Below, piece after piece: positions 1-12,350 of a DNA stretch of 64,000 bases. Made by a program: the position numbers and the translations under genes. Position 1 is the stretch's first letter; the number at the start of each line of letters is the position of its first letter. This stretch comes from Liquidambar formosana. Its lineage: Eukaryota > Streptophyta > Magnoliopsida > Saxifragales > Altingiaceae. The notes under the pieces are model-generated. The model ran no database searches. It was given only the letters and a program-made list of their open reading frames with translations, and was not told the origin of the DNA. The stretch is taken from positions 18,909,133 to 18,973,132 of the forward strand of contig CM077833.1 in the NCBI GenBank assembly GCA_039720395.1, read 5' to 3'.

Positions 1-148
1 AGTCAATCTCTCTTGGCCAACCACCAGTTAGGGCTATTAGCCTGGACGTTAAACAACCTCATGGGGCGGTGGCCCCGCATGGGGGACGGGGATTAGTCGG
101 GTTCTGGCAGTTCGGACACCTCGTTGCTTGGCAAAAAAAAAAAAAAAA
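1..148 (+). mobile_element. tRNA-derived SINE, 3' part, cut by window edge
   Basis: The body ends in an A16 tail (133-148). It matches, on the opposite strand, the SINE at 36048-36263: both share the core GGGCTATTAGCCTGGA and a 3' segment ending GTTGCTTGGC before the A tail. The 5' tRNA-like head is outside the window. Family membership is seen directly by comparing the two copies. Confidence 0.8.
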
Positions 149-233
149 TACGTGTGTGTGGAGACTGCAAACTTTTGATTCCTTGATTTACAGTTACAGT
201 TAAACTTAGAACGGGGAAGGGGAAAGAGAGGGT

Positions 234-277
<44 letters not shown>

Positions 278-1644
278 ACCAGGAATTTTTCACTTTGCCA
301 GGAAAACAGCTTCCCTAGGAGCGAGGGCTTTTGATTGCTAAGGGAAGAGGGTGAAGACGAGGAGTGAGGGAGGCCAGAGACACTGAGGCCATTGCAAACT
401 CCTTTGCAGTAAATGTGGGTTTCTGGATAATGAGATCAAGGGGAGGGATTTTCCTTGAAAAAAAAGGCATTTCTCTCTTGCCATACAAACCAGCAAGAAG
501 CAGCGGAGTTTGTTTAGATTTCCGTAGGAAGACATAGAATAAACCCTTGTAATCTAATCTTCGGATGTGTTGTACAGATTCATTTGCATTGCTGCACAAA
601 GCCCACAGAGGAGAGGGAGCACATTTATTGTGAGTCGTTGAATAAAAGGATCTGGCTACTCATGTCAGGTAAATTCTAAACATACGAACAGCAAGAGCAC
701 CCGAGGTTGTGGAGAACGCTGTGTGCCATTGACACCATACATGTCTTTTTCCCTGGCAGGTGACCTTTCTATTCACATGCCCATGAAAATCTATTCAATA
801 CCATAAAGGTTGGTGGGTGGAACAGTTTCTAATTAATAGTCAAAGATTATTCGAGGAACAAATGAATTTTCAGGTTAGCGTTAGCTATGTACTGGAAGAA
901 ATTAGAGGAGAGTGTATGAGGGGAAGGAATTAAGGGCGTATTCAGTATTTCCAAAAGAAATTGTCAAGAGGGAGGTAAGCTTAACCTTCTTTTTCCATTT
1001 TTAAAATTAAATTTTAATTTTCTCAAGAATTTTAAAATAAAAAAGAAGGTAGTACTACTGTAGTGTAGTCTAAGCATCATCTGCTTTGAATGAAAAAATA
1101 AAAATAAATAAATAAAGAGGAAAGTGAACATCACAGTGGGATTTAGCGTGCTGTGATTGGTTGCCGAACAAAAGCAAAAGAGATTGAAAGATAAAAATCA
1201 TCATATATCTTTGGTGCATGACGCATTAACGCGTATATGATTCAAGTGCATGATTAGAGTGGAATGCTAGCTGGTTAGTTTCGAAAAAATAGGCATAACC
1301 TGAGATGAAGGCTAACTAGCCAACCCCCAAGGGCTGGTGTTCTCTTGGATTTGATTTTTTATTCTTTGACATCAATCATTATCCATATTTAAGGAATACC
1401 TTGATAAGAAAACAATAACAATGTACTCATGCGGAGTTGAAATCAAAACTATAGTAAACATCATGTCTCATGGCCCCAGTGTGACCAACTCTTAATATCT
1501 TTATTGGCATAGGGGGGGGGGGGAAAATTATTTGCACACATTTGTGCTTAACAGTATCTGAAACTTTCAATATATTATTTTCAATTTTTTTACTAAAGTA
1601 TATATCAATTTTAAGCCTGAGACAATCTTATTAAAAGTAAGGAG

Positions 1645-1678
<34 letters not shown>

Positions 1679-2318
1679 CTGATCATGTGCGAGATATCCC
1701 AAAATATCTCGTTCGATCACATTTTTCCATGAGTGATATGTATGCATTCACGCATTTGTACGTTTTATTCACGTACGACTGTGATTGAACGAGATATTCA
1801 AAAAATCCCGCATATGATCAAAAATTTATATATATATATATATAAGTTTAATCCACCTTATTATCCTACGATGATCCATGCAATTACCATATAAATAAAT
1901 AACACGGGTCACTCAACATTTTCTAAAATTAAAAGCCAGTAGATGACCCACCACCGGCTCATCCCCCAACCGCGGGTAACTGTAATTTGATTCTATCTCT
2001 AGATTCGGATTTGGTGCAGTTGCCGCCAGTTGCTGCATCGTGCAGTAGCCACGCGATAGGCAACACCTATACAAGTGTTAGAAATGGAAGGTGCAGTCTC
2101 TGGCGGCGACCGCACCCAAATCCGCTTCCCCTCAAAACCCTTCCTCCCCCTTTTGCATAAAAGAAGCAAATCTATTTCAGGTCTTCTTAATGATTCATGA
2201 ATTCTGCTTTGCCTTCACCATATAGCAAACCTTGCACGGCTGGCTATATCTCTAATTCTCCACACCGTGGTGGCGAAGAAGTAAAGAGATCATAAAGGAG
2301 AAAGTGGGAAAAGAAAGA
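149..2318. other. Upstream region of RGL-1; no gene seen
   Basis: AT-rich intergenic DNA. It holds a (CT)n microsatellite at 233-273, which creates spurious Arg-Glu repeat ORFs on the minus strand, a G tract near 1513-1523, (AT)n at 1647-1674 and 1829-1842, and a MITE at 1681-1819. About 2219-2318 is 5' leader homologous to the leaders of RGL-3 and RGL-4 (shared TTGCACG and AAGTAAAGAGA stretches). A weak TATA-like CATAAAAG lies near 2155. Confidence 0.6.
1681..1819. mobile_element. MITE with ~39-bp terminal inverted repeats
   Basis: The left arm 1681-1720 starts GATCATGTGCGAGATAT. The right arm 1781-1819, read in reverse, starts GATCATATGCGGGAT, and both arms share ATATCTCGTTC. The element sits inside an (AT)n tract, so the target duplication cannot be read. 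A related diverged copy lies in RGL-3 intron 4. Confidence 0.75.
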
Positions 2319-4612
2319 ATGTTTTGTTTCCCGTTCAAGAAAACCAAGCCAAACACTGATGTTAATCAGCCTTCAAGCTCCTCCCTTTCCCATCCAGACA
2401 GCAGAGAGGTAAGAGATGATTAAAACTTTTGTCTCATAGTGATCGTGGGTCCTAATAATTTCCAGCTGATGATAATATTTTACTGTTCATTGTTTTTCAG
2501 AAACCTCACCGCTGCCTGAGAAACCCTATTGGCATTTTCATGAAGAAGTTCGCTGGAAATAATGGAAAGTGCTTCCGACCCAGGTCGCCTCTAGGGGTTC
2601 GCTTGCGTATTCAAGACCGTTATGTGAGTCAATTGTGTTAATTGCGATTGTAATTTTTTTTTTGGTGGGTTGCAATTCAATCTTTAATCTTTTATCAAAA
2701 TTAGGGAGTTTGGTATATTTGATAATAATAATCCTATGTAGAAGGCCACTAGATTTGTGTACTTCGCATTCCATATTAATAACTCCATGCTTTGTACTGC
2801 TGTTGTAACTCCTGCACAAAACCCAATTCTAGAAATATTTTTTTTATCACATGATATTTATTTTAAAATAAAATTTGACCCTTGGGACTTGGGAGGTGTG
2901 CTAGAGGTTTGGGAAAATGAAATGAAAAATAAAGTCAGACCAGAAATCCTATTTTTCTTTATATAATTTGTCTTTATTAAAAGGCAAAAGAATGGTTTTC
3001 TCTGCTAGGGCCTATGTTAAAATGAGACTTTTTCTGTGCAGGTGATGTTGGATAATGGCATATGCCAAGTCACTTTATCAAATCCAGAAGGAATTGTTAC
3101 TGGTATTCGATACAATGGCATTGATAATTTACTTGAAGTTCTTAATAATGAAACTAATCGAGGGTACGTGGCATTACAACATCTTCCATTCTTTTCCTTC
3201 TTTCATGAATTCTAGTGATGAACTGCAGAATAATAACACATTAAATTCAAAACTACCTTTTATATGGACATAATATGACAACATTTGGAAAAGGGACAGA
3301 ACTTCATAGATAGTTAAGGTGATCCACTTCTAATATTTGCATTAAATTTCTGCCATTTGTATAGTAAATAAGACAATCCACATTAAATATTCATTCTTTA
3401 AATAGGCCATGTATAGAAAATATGTTATAACAACATAGTATCTTATTGACACTATTTTTTAATGGAATATGTAGGTACTGGGACCTTGTTTGGAGTGCAC
3501 CTGGAATAGCCGGAATATTTGATGTGTATGCTCTCTCACCACACTGATTAAGGAATATGATATTGGATTACTTTAGTACCAAATTATATCATACACAATG
3601 TCACAGCTATACAACAATTTGTTCATCATATCTGCAGAACTTGATATATCATCTAACATGTACTAAAAATACTAAGAATAATCGTATTATTCTGTATTAT
3701 ACTATCATGTCAGCATGAGCCTCACTTTAAACATTCACTTCTATTTGACTACTTGATTTCAACTTTGAATTTTTTTGACTTAGGCAGAACATTTTTTTTT
3801 TCTTTTGGGTTTTCTTTCATGATTTTTTCCTGATCAACTCTCAACTCTCAAATTCATTTTTCCTGCAAATATTTTCAAAGATCTAAATTTCTTTACTATG
3901 ATTATGTAAATTATCGTGGTATGTTATTTATTTTATTTTAAGCTAAAATCTAAACTATGAACTGATTTCTATGCAGAATTAAAGGAACAAATTTTAGTGT
4001 TATAGTGGAAAATGAGGAACAGGTCGAGGTCTCATTCACAAGAACTTGGGATCCCTCCCTCGAGGGCAAGTTTGTTCCCTTAAATATAGATAAGAGGTCT
4101 TTGCTTAAATCTTATATATGTCTATATCAATGGAAAATGTTTATTTATATCAATAATGGTAATGATAACGATAATTTTTTAGGTTTATAATGCGCCGTGG
4201 TTCCTCGGGCTTCTACTCTTATGCCATCTACGAACACTTAAAGGAATGGCCTGCTTTCAACCTTGGCGAAACCAGGATTACTTTTAAGCTCAGAAAAGAC
4301 AAGTAGGCAAATTTCCTCCTTCTTCCATTGTCAGATTAGATTGCCACGGTTGGAAAATAGTTATAAGGAACCCTTCTAGATTGCTACTTTTCAAAACCTT
4401 TCTAATGTGTGTATTATGGGCAAATCATGATGGCTTTTTTTTTCCCCTAAATGGTCGACTGAACTATTATTTCTCCATAATTGCAAACCAATCAACAAGC
4501 TTCCACCTTCCCTTAAAAATTGTGTTTTTAATCAATCTGATTTAATATCTACAGCAAGTTTTTTATTTTTTTATTTTTTCGCCAAAATATCTACGGCAAG
4601 TTTAGGGACTAC

Positions 4613-4652
<40 letters not shown>

Positions 4653-7600
4653 GGGGGGGGGGGGGGGGTAAATAATTTAGGGTCAATTTATCGAGTAACT
4701 GAAGTGTAAGGTAGCATTAAACTTGAAAATTGATTATTTGTGATTAACTCTACACCAGAGGTTACAATAACTTGGGTTTCACAAAGCCAGATCAAATTTA
4801 GCAATTTCTGAAAGTCTCCATTACCTTTTATATAGTTTCAAACATATATTTGGAATCATAATCAATGTAATCAGAATAATGACATTTTTCCATCATTTAT
4901 CAAACGGTCCTTAACTCACTTAAATAATAGAAAAAGGACAATTAGAGAAACAAATTATTAGCAATAAGGTGCAGGTTCCCTTCAGTAAGGGAAGCTTGGG
5001 TTCAATTCAAGTCACAACTTTGTGCATGAGTTGTGCTCCTATGTGTGTATTCATCCATTGACCTAAAAAAGTGAGGAATAAACCAACAATGGGGTATTTT
5101 GATTGTGTAGGTTTCACTACATGGCTTTAGCAGATAACAGGCAAAGATACATGCCCCTGCCGGATGACCGCTTACCAGGAAGAGGCCAAGCCCTGGCCTA
5201 TGCAGAAGCAGTCCTGCTTGACAATCCTGTGGCACCATATCTCAAAGGAGAGGTACTTCTTCCATACTGGTCTCAATTTCCCTCTAGGGATGAAAGAGGT
5301 GAATCATGTCCAGTTTTGAAAAGTGAGGGCTGCTATGTATGCGAGATTCACCACCAACTGATGTGTTGTTCACTATATTTACTTATTTAAGTTCCAAGCA
5401 AATGAGACATAACTTTTCTTTTTATTATTAACTTGCCATTAACCCATCAACTGGTAAAAGAAGTGGGTTCGGTATCTTTTACATTTTCCCCAAAAAAAAG
5501 TACTAGAGAGACCTAGAGTATGGTTGTGCATTTTCCCCTTTCATGCTCACCTATATATATATATGAATGTATGTATGTATTTTTTGAGACCTGGAGTATG
5601 GTGGTGCATGTGACCTTTAATGTAATGTGACTCTGTTTCCATCCTTATATCCTTTGTGTTTTGAATATCTGCAGGTGGATGACAAGTATCAGTACTCATG
5701 TGACAACAAAGATAACCAGGTTCATGGGTGGATATGTATGGACCCCCCGGTGGGGTTCTGGCAAATCACACCCAGCAATGAGTTCCGGTCTGGTGGCCCA
5801 CTCAAACAGAACCTAACCTCCCATGTGGGCCCCACCACCCTAGCTGTAAGTTACTTGACATTTGAAATTAGTCGGTGGTGTTACAATCTTTTGGTCATGA
5901 ATAAATTATTTGTATGTATCAAATATGTATCATTAACTTTTATCACAATGATATCATCAGATGTTTCTCAGTGGACATTATTCTGGAGATGATCTAGTGC
6001 CAAAATTCGGAGCTGGCGAGCCATGGAAGAAAGTTTTTGGCCCTGTTTTTATCTATATTAATTCTGTGTTTGATGGAGATGACCCTTTTCGGCTATGGCA
6101 GGATGCCAAAGAACAGGTTTGGGCATAGAGTTTTGTATGAAAAAATAGGTAGTATAAGAGGACTGTTTTTCATGCACCAGCACTGATACAAATTGATCTT
6201 CAGATGTTGATCGAAGTCCAAAGCTGGCCCTACAGTTTCCCAGCTTCGGAAGATTTCCCACCCTCGGATCAACGGGGTAATGTTAGTGGGAGATTGCTAG
6301 TCCTAGACAGGTTTGTACCTATTCCTATCTTCTTTCTCATCTTCACTCAGTTCTATTTGAAAATGGATTTGAATCCTGCAATGAAGTTGTTGTCACAATA
6401 ATGGTGGTTTCACTATCACTATATATAGTATTGGTGGACATGTAAGATACACTTCTTGCATAATTTTTCAAGAAGAAAAATAAAATGATTATTTTTATTC
6501 AAAATATTCATTTTTCTTTTAAAATCCATCATGAATTGTACAGCTATGGTGAAGAAAGACAGCTCTCCAGTTAAATATTTTCATATCATGAATACAACCA
6601 TATAATGTGACTTGTCTAGGTATCTCTGCGGCGACTATATACCAGCAAATGGTGCTTATGTGGGATTGGCATCTCCGGGAGATGTTGGATCCTGGCAGAG
6701 GGAATGCAAGGTGAGTTTGGGTAACTTCTCTATATTAAAACCAATTAACGGCTACATAACAAGTACATTAATAATTTTCGTAGGTCCACTTTTTCCTTGT
6801 CCATAACCCCTAATTTAGCATTTGATTTGAATCTGTCATGGACATCACATACCAATACATCATGGTTATAGGAATAGGTCAGTATGACATTATCCCTACA
6901 AACTGGGTTAGTAGTTATGGTCATTACAATTTTATGCGACATTAGCTAATAAAAATAAAATTTTTGTTGTGCCATATTCTTCTATCATTTTATTTACAGC
7001 CCTACAATTCCCTCCCTCCACCCCCCCCCCCCAAAAAAAAATAATAATAATAATAAAAACAAAAAAAAAACGAAAAATGAAATTAAGGAACATATTCTTG
7101 ACTCATATTGAGGTGGTAATCTTATATGTTGTTTCTTTCTCATCAGCACTACCAATTCTGGAGCAGAGCGGACGGGGATGGCTATTTCTCCATTAATTAT
7201 ATTCGAACTGGAGACTACAATCTCTATGCATGGGTCCCTGGTTTTATTGGAGATTATCGATATGATGTTGCTATTACCATAACCTCAGGTCCTACTTCCT
7301 CACTTCCATGGACTTTTAAAGTTTTCTATTTTATCATAAACATTTATGCTTTGAATTTCATGTAAAGCAGGATGTAATATTGATATGGGTGATCTTGTAT
7401 TTGAGCCTCCAAGAGATGGACCTACATTGTGGGAAATAGGCATCCCTGACCGTTCCGCTGCAGAATTCTACGTTCCTGATCCTAATCCAAAGTATCTTAA
7501 CAAGCTTTATGTCAATCATCCTGACAGGTTAGCTCTCTTTATTGCGCTTTGAAGGAGTTACCCATTTATAGAATTTTAACATTCGGATTATTAGAACTGT

Positions 7601-8253
7601 CACACTTTATTTTGCCCCTTGAATGGTGGTAACAAATTTTCCGATCATTTGGTATAAAAAGTCTTCATACAAGATGTTCCGATTTAATTCATTCATGGTA
7701 ATGTTTGGGCCAACAATCTCTTGAGTACCCGTGCTTATATGAAGCTTTCCTGAGATATGTTATGAAGGTTAATCTTCTTTTCCTGGCAGATTTAGGCAGT
7801 ATGGATTATGGGAAAGATATGCAGAATTATATCCTGATGGAGATTTAGTTTACACAGTTGGCGTCAGTGACTATAGCAAAGATTGGTTTTTTGCCCAGGT
7901 TCCCAGGTGAGACTCTTCCAATGCTGGTTTCATAATCTGATCGTTGCAGACATTTTGAAAATTGCCAAATGTAATGTTAGCGTTTACATTTTGTCAAGTG
8001 CATGCTCTCGCTTTTTGCTAGTTGCAGTGCCAATTAGCAGATAAGGAATGATGTTTTAGATATTTATCAGCTAAGAAGCTTTCTTACATTGCAGGAGCAA
8101 AGATAATAACACATTTGAAGGAACCACGTGGCAAATTAAGTTCAAACTTGACAATGTAAATAAGAGTGGAACCTACAAACTGCGAGTGGCACTCGCATCT
8201 TCAACTCTTGCTGAGTTGCAGGTAGAGAAATTCAGGGTCCATAAACTTAATGC

Positions 8254-8322
<69 letters not shown>

Positions 8323-8700
8323 TCTTTCCCCAATTACAAGGTTCTTTGCCAATTAATCACAATTGTGGTTTTTACTGTCATAAAAGCAGATAACCTTAGT
8401 TTCTATTTCTCTGTGACACATTTTGCATGTATTGGTTTACTGATTGAGCTTTTGTTATAGGTTCGCATTAAAGATCCAAAATCCAGGCGTCCTCTATTCT
8501 CAAGTGGACTCATAGGGAGGGACAATACAATTGCCAGACATGGAATTCATGGGCTCTACTGGCTGTACAACGTAGACGTACCATGTTCTCAGCTTGTGGA
8601 AGGGGACAACACCATTTTTCTGACCCAACCAAGATGCACCAGCCCTTTCCAAGGAATCTTGTATGACTACATTCGTTTAGAGAGTCCCCCCATCTGCTGA
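2319..8700 (+). CDS. RGL-1: rhamnogalacturonate lyase (PL4), 16 exons, 691 aa
   Basis: Eliminative cleavage of the rhamnogalacturonan I backbone of pectin in the cell wall (family knowledge). Exons: 2319-2408, 2501-2623, 3042-3163, 3475-3525, 3977-4096, 4183-4302, 5111-5252, 5675-5845, 5961-6116, 6204-6310, 6620-6710, 7147-7288, 7371-7527, 7790-7906, 8095-8221, 8461-8700. All introns are GT-AG and the joined frame has no stop. Domains: catalytic beta-sandwich about 60-400 ([38 protein letters not shown] with His306, [14 protein letters not shown]), fn3-like domain II about 400-475, CBM-like domain III about 480-690 ([30 protein letters not shown]). The N-terminus ([10 protein letters not shown]) has no hydrophobic signal peptide, which is odd for a wall enzyme. 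The end differs from the paralogs: an extra C in the C run at 8686-8691 replaces the PPSS-Lys tail with Ile-Cys-stop. Confidence 0.93.
4621..4668. repeat. Poly-T/poly-G tract in RGL-1 intron 6
   Basis: A long T run followed by a G run of about 17, a low-complexity tract likely to vary in length. Further right in the same intron (about 4970-5030) a segment with GGGTTCAATTC resembles a tRNA-like SINE B box, but no full element can be delimited. Confidence 0.6.
8256..8321. repeat. Compound (CA)n(TA)n(GA)n microsatellite
   Basis: Three adjoining dinucleotide tracts in the last intron (15) of RGL-1, between the exons encoding the CBM-like domain. They do not affect coding. Confidence 0.9.
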
Positions 8701-9507
8701 TTCCAAGAAACTCCGGTAAATTTGTTCTTGAAGACTGAAGAGAATTCAATGGGAATGATTTCTTCTTGAAATGTATAAAATAAATTGATTTTATTTTTGT
8801 AAAATAACGATAATGAGTTGTCATTTGTCCCGTGTAAAATTAGACGAAAGTGATGTTGTTTTCATCTAATTGATGTAAAATTAGATGGAAACGATGTTGT
8901 TATAGTCATCATATTCATCTAATTAGATGAAAACGATGTTGTAAAATAAATTGATGTTTTTTCATTAGTTTAGCATTAAAAACTTACTACATACAGCAAT
9001 AGGTAAGACAATGTCCTCTTTTAACTCTGAATTTGTAAATTTTTCATAAAGATTTTCAGTTGCTGTTTTTGTAAAAATGAAATTGAAACTATAAATGGCT
9101 AAAAAGTTCACTTAAACGATAGATTTTGAAAAAACTTTTTATACAAAGTTGTTCAAAATTTTGTTTTCTAAAGGACTGCATTACTAGTTTTCATTAGAAC
9201 ATTTTATATTTTGCATAAATGTTGAAAAGTTTAAAATAAATGGGATAATAAAAAACAAGTCTTGGTTGCCAATAGAGGCCCTCAGTTAGCAACCAAGAAT
9301 GAATTCTATTTAGGCCCACTTATAAGAATGTCAACTTGGTTTATAGCATGCATGACCTAGAAGAGAAGATGATCTAATTCAATAATGAGTTTCATAAAAT
9401 TTGAGTGACTTATAGAGTGATAGAGTTATAAAAGCTTGTATGAAAACTTGTGTCCTTCAAACCTAACCGTAGATATATATATATAACTCTAAGCATTTCA
9501 CAGAGTG
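8701..9507. other. 3' flank of RGL-1
   Basis: No gene seen. At about 8837-8955 a unit of the form TAAAATTAGATGAAAACGAT is present three times in diverged form. Single related copies follow RGL-2 (about 21127) and RGL-3 (about 45478), so it belongs to the ancestral 3' flank and has expanded here. A 9-bp inverted repeat CTTGGTTGC/GCAACCAAG lies at about 9261-9297. Confidence 0.6.
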
Positions 9508-9862
9508 ATATTAACAGGCCTTCAAAGTTCAACCTCTGCCATTCAGATTGCAGAAGGGTAAGAATAAATTAAATTTTTTGTTGATGCCCATTAGGAGAAT
9601 TCTATAATACATTAAAAAAATAAAAAAAATGAGGTACCATAACCCAAGTGATAAGTGGTCACATTTTTTAATAAACTCAAGTCACATTAAGACAACCGAA
9701 GTTATCACATTATGTGACATAAAATTACCACAAAATAAGACCACTTACCATTTGAGGTATGATACCCCATAGGATTTTTCTACTCATCACGGGTCACTTT
9801 CTAACCAATAATAATACTTTATCCTTCATGTAGGTTTATCTAGAGAGGGTGTTTCTTCTCTT
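9508..9862 (+). pseudogene. RGL exon 1/intron 1 relic, split by a MITE
   Basis: 9520-9562 resembles the end of RGL-1 exon 1 and its donor (CCTTCAA, CAACCTCTGCCATTCAGA, then GGTAAGAA). About 9779-9845 (CATCACGGGTCA, CCAATAATAATA) resembles the following intron. The MITE at 9631-9769 separates the two parts. There is no open frame. It is the first of four such relics before RGL-2. Confidence 0.65.
9631..9769. mobile_element. MITE with ~30-bp inverted repeats
   Basis: The left arm GAGGTACCATAACCCAAGTG continues to TAAGTGGTC. The right arm in reverse reads GGGGTATCATACCTCAAATG, then TAAGTGGTC. The superfamily is not decided because no clear long target duplication is visible (AT or AAT at most). 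Confidence 0.75.
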
Positions 9863-10034
9863 TTTATATGTGTATAGCGAAAGAAAGGTTCATCTAGAGA
9901 GACAAGAGACCACCTAACCACATAACTCTCCCTATAAAATAATAATAATAATATATGTTATTGTCCAAGTAGACAAGACTTATAACATATATTATTATAA
10001 TATAGAGAGATATAATAATAATATTATATATATA

Positions 10035-10190
10035 TGATAATCGTTGAGCATAATGCTAATATAAGTTATATCAGTACTCATATTAAGAGTTGTATCTCGT
10101 GTATTAGTGTGTGACAGGATACATTAGGTTAATGCATAAGATACAATCTCTAATGCATGGTACTAATATATAGCATGTCCCATTTTAATA
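10035..10190. mobile_element. Diverged copy of the ATGATGATCAGGTAAG MITE family
   Basis: It keeps the internal blocks AAGTTATATCAGTAC, GAGTTGTATCT and GCATTAG-like segments of the family, whose best copy is at 45768-45943. The ends are eroded. Confidence 0.6.
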
Positions 10191-10284
10191 AAAACGTGGA
10201 ATTTGCGAAGGCCATGATTTTGATTTCATATAGGTTTATGTTCTTTCATCATTCAGGAAATTAAAAAACAATAAAATATAAGTA

Positions 10285-10732
10285 TTAGTATGCATTCAAC
10301 TTTCAACCTCTTCTTCCATCATGCAGATTGCAGGTGGCAGATGGGTAAGGGTAATGGACTAATTGGGTAACTAGATTTTCTACTCCTACTCATCAAGCCT
10401 GATAGTGATATTAATATGCCATCAAACTTCAACCTCTCCCATCCAGACCGCACTCGAATGGGTGAGAAATTGGCAACAAACTAGATTTTCTGGTCATATA
10501 TACTAATCAAGAGTCCTACGACTTTTCAACCAATAATAATATTCTATTTGTCTAGGTAGGTTCATCTCGAGAGACAGGACCCACCTACCTCATATCTCTG
10601 TATAAAATATATATAATATATATGTTTTTTTAAAAAAAAAATAAAAACAAAAATGAAAGAGTAGAATCATAGAGAAACATAGAATCTATGTTGTTATTAT
10701 TATTATAATTTATGTGTGTATATATATGTATA
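10285..10732 (+). pseudogene. Two further RGL exon 1/intron 1 relics in tandem
   Basis: 10290-10400 and 10405-10560 each contain a CATCAAACTTCAACCTCT-like block, a CCATCCAGAC-like block and an ACTAGATTTTCTGGTC intron block matching the start of RGL genes. The second continues into CCAATAATAATATTCTATT, as in RGL-1 intron 1. Neither has a usable start codon or frame. With the adjoining MITE copies they form a degenerate tandem unit of roughly 0.7 kb. Confidence 0.6.
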
Positions 10733-10890
10733 GGATGATGATCAGGTAAGGACCTTATATCAACACTTATATTAAAGGTATATCTTGTATATTAGTAATA
10801 TTAGGGGATATATTGGGTCAATGTAGGAGCTAGAATCTCCAATGCAATGTACTGATATAATTTATATCAACACGTGTGGATCTGATTAGA
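10733..10890. mobile_element. MITE, ATGATGATCAGGTAAG family
   Basis: The left end AGGATGATGATCAGGTAAGG and the internal ATATCAACAC and GGGTCAATG blocks match the copy at 45768. A second partial copy, with similar ATATCAACACGTGT and TACAACCCCC blocks, follows at about 10905-11025. Confidence 0.7.
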
Positions 10891-11394
10891 GGTAACATAT
10901 ATATTGATATAAGTTATATCAACACGTGTTCGACCCAATGTATTGGTGGTTTATGGGGTACATTGGGCCATGTATGGGGTACAACCCCCTATGAAAAGTA
11001 TTGATATAACTTACTCTATATATAAACACATACTGATTTGACTGGAAGTGTATATATATATTCCCCCCTTTCCTATTTTATTGGTTTCTTTTCTTTTTTG
11101 GATGTTTAAAATTATTGTTCTATTAAAAAAGTCAATGATTTATTTTGTTTGATTTCCTAAAATACATATTCTTATAGGTATTTTATCTTTTTACAATGTT
11201 TTGTACACTTAATGGTAAAATTGTAATGTTTAACATATATATGTAGATGTGAAATTATTTAATAGGATTTTCTAAAAAAAATTATTTTTTTTATTTTTTT
11301 AAAGGGTACAGCCAATTAAAAAGAAAAGAAGAGAGTATGTATATTATAAAATAAATAGGGCAGGTGGGTCATCTTTCTTTGGAGATGAACATAC

Positions 11395-12350
11395 TTGACC
11401 AATAGCATGTTACCATTAAGCCTTCAACTGCTCCCACTGATTGCGGATGGGCAAAGAATAAACTAGATTTTCTGGTCTTACTCATCAAGGGTCCTAATAT
11501 TTTCCGATCAATAATAATATGTTATTGTTCATGAAGGCTCATCTATTCATCTCTCTTTCAAATTAAAATTCTCTCAAAGGGCAAAGAAATTCCCTGGGGA
11601 TATCAAAGACCTCGGACCAATGTCAGCTCAAGGGCTGCACTTGCATATTCAATACCGTCATGTAAATTAATTGTAGGTGTGTATCGCCAAGTCCCCTTTC
11701 TTTCTTTCTTTTTTTCATTTTTTGTTTTGGTGTGTAATTAATAATTAATCTTTCATTTCCCAAAAATAAATTAGTGAGTTTTGTATATCTATATATATAT
11801 ATAGTTGAAGCAATTAATTATTGATCTTTCATATAAATAAAAGCATCCCATTGAGGTCATTTTGATCAGTTTAGTGGACCATTTTTTGATATTTTAATTT
11901 AAATCGTCAAAAACCTCTCCCAACAATTCGGATTAGCCCAATCATTGTGTTGGGTTTTTTGAACCAGCACCGAATCCGGATCTGAAATTACGAAACTAAT
12001 TAATGGAGGGTACAATATAATGCCATAACTTACTTTCCTCTTTTTGACATTGCATTTCAACATTTTCCCTTTATTCTCTCTCTAAGTTTTCAAGACCCAA
12101 ACAGAGCCGTTAAATTCCTTTATTATATAGATTATGGTTTGACTTAGCATGTAAAGCAAGCTAGATATTTGACAGGGGTGATCTTGTATTTATTGTAAGC
12201 CTAAGAGAGATGAACCCATATTGCGGGAGATAGGCATCCTTGAATGTTCTACGTAGAATTCTCCATTCTTGATCCTAATCCAAAATACATTATAAAAAAA
12301 AAAAAAAAAATTATGTCAATCATCCAGACATCTTAGCCCTCCTAATTGCA
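11395..12350 (+). pseudogene. RGL pseudogene: relics of exon 1, exon 2 and exon 13 only
   Basis: 11410-11560 matches the exon 1/intron 1 segment. 11580-11668 matches exon 2 of RGL-3 (AAATTCC, AAGACCTCGGACCAA, CTGCACTTGCATATTCAA). 12130-12345 matches exon 13 and its acceptor (GGTGATCTTGTATTT, GGCATCCTTGA, TTCTTGATCCTAATCC, TATGTCAATCATCC) with stops and an A-rich insertion. Exons 3-12 and 14-16 are absent, so most of the gene was lost by internal deletion. The intronic flanks are retained, so this is a DNA-level copy and not a retrocopy. Confidence 0.75.

Noticed and set aside
49..293. Minus-strand frames rich in Arg-Glu repeats
   Set aside because: Translation of the (CT)n microsatellite at 233-273; no homology beyond the repeat.
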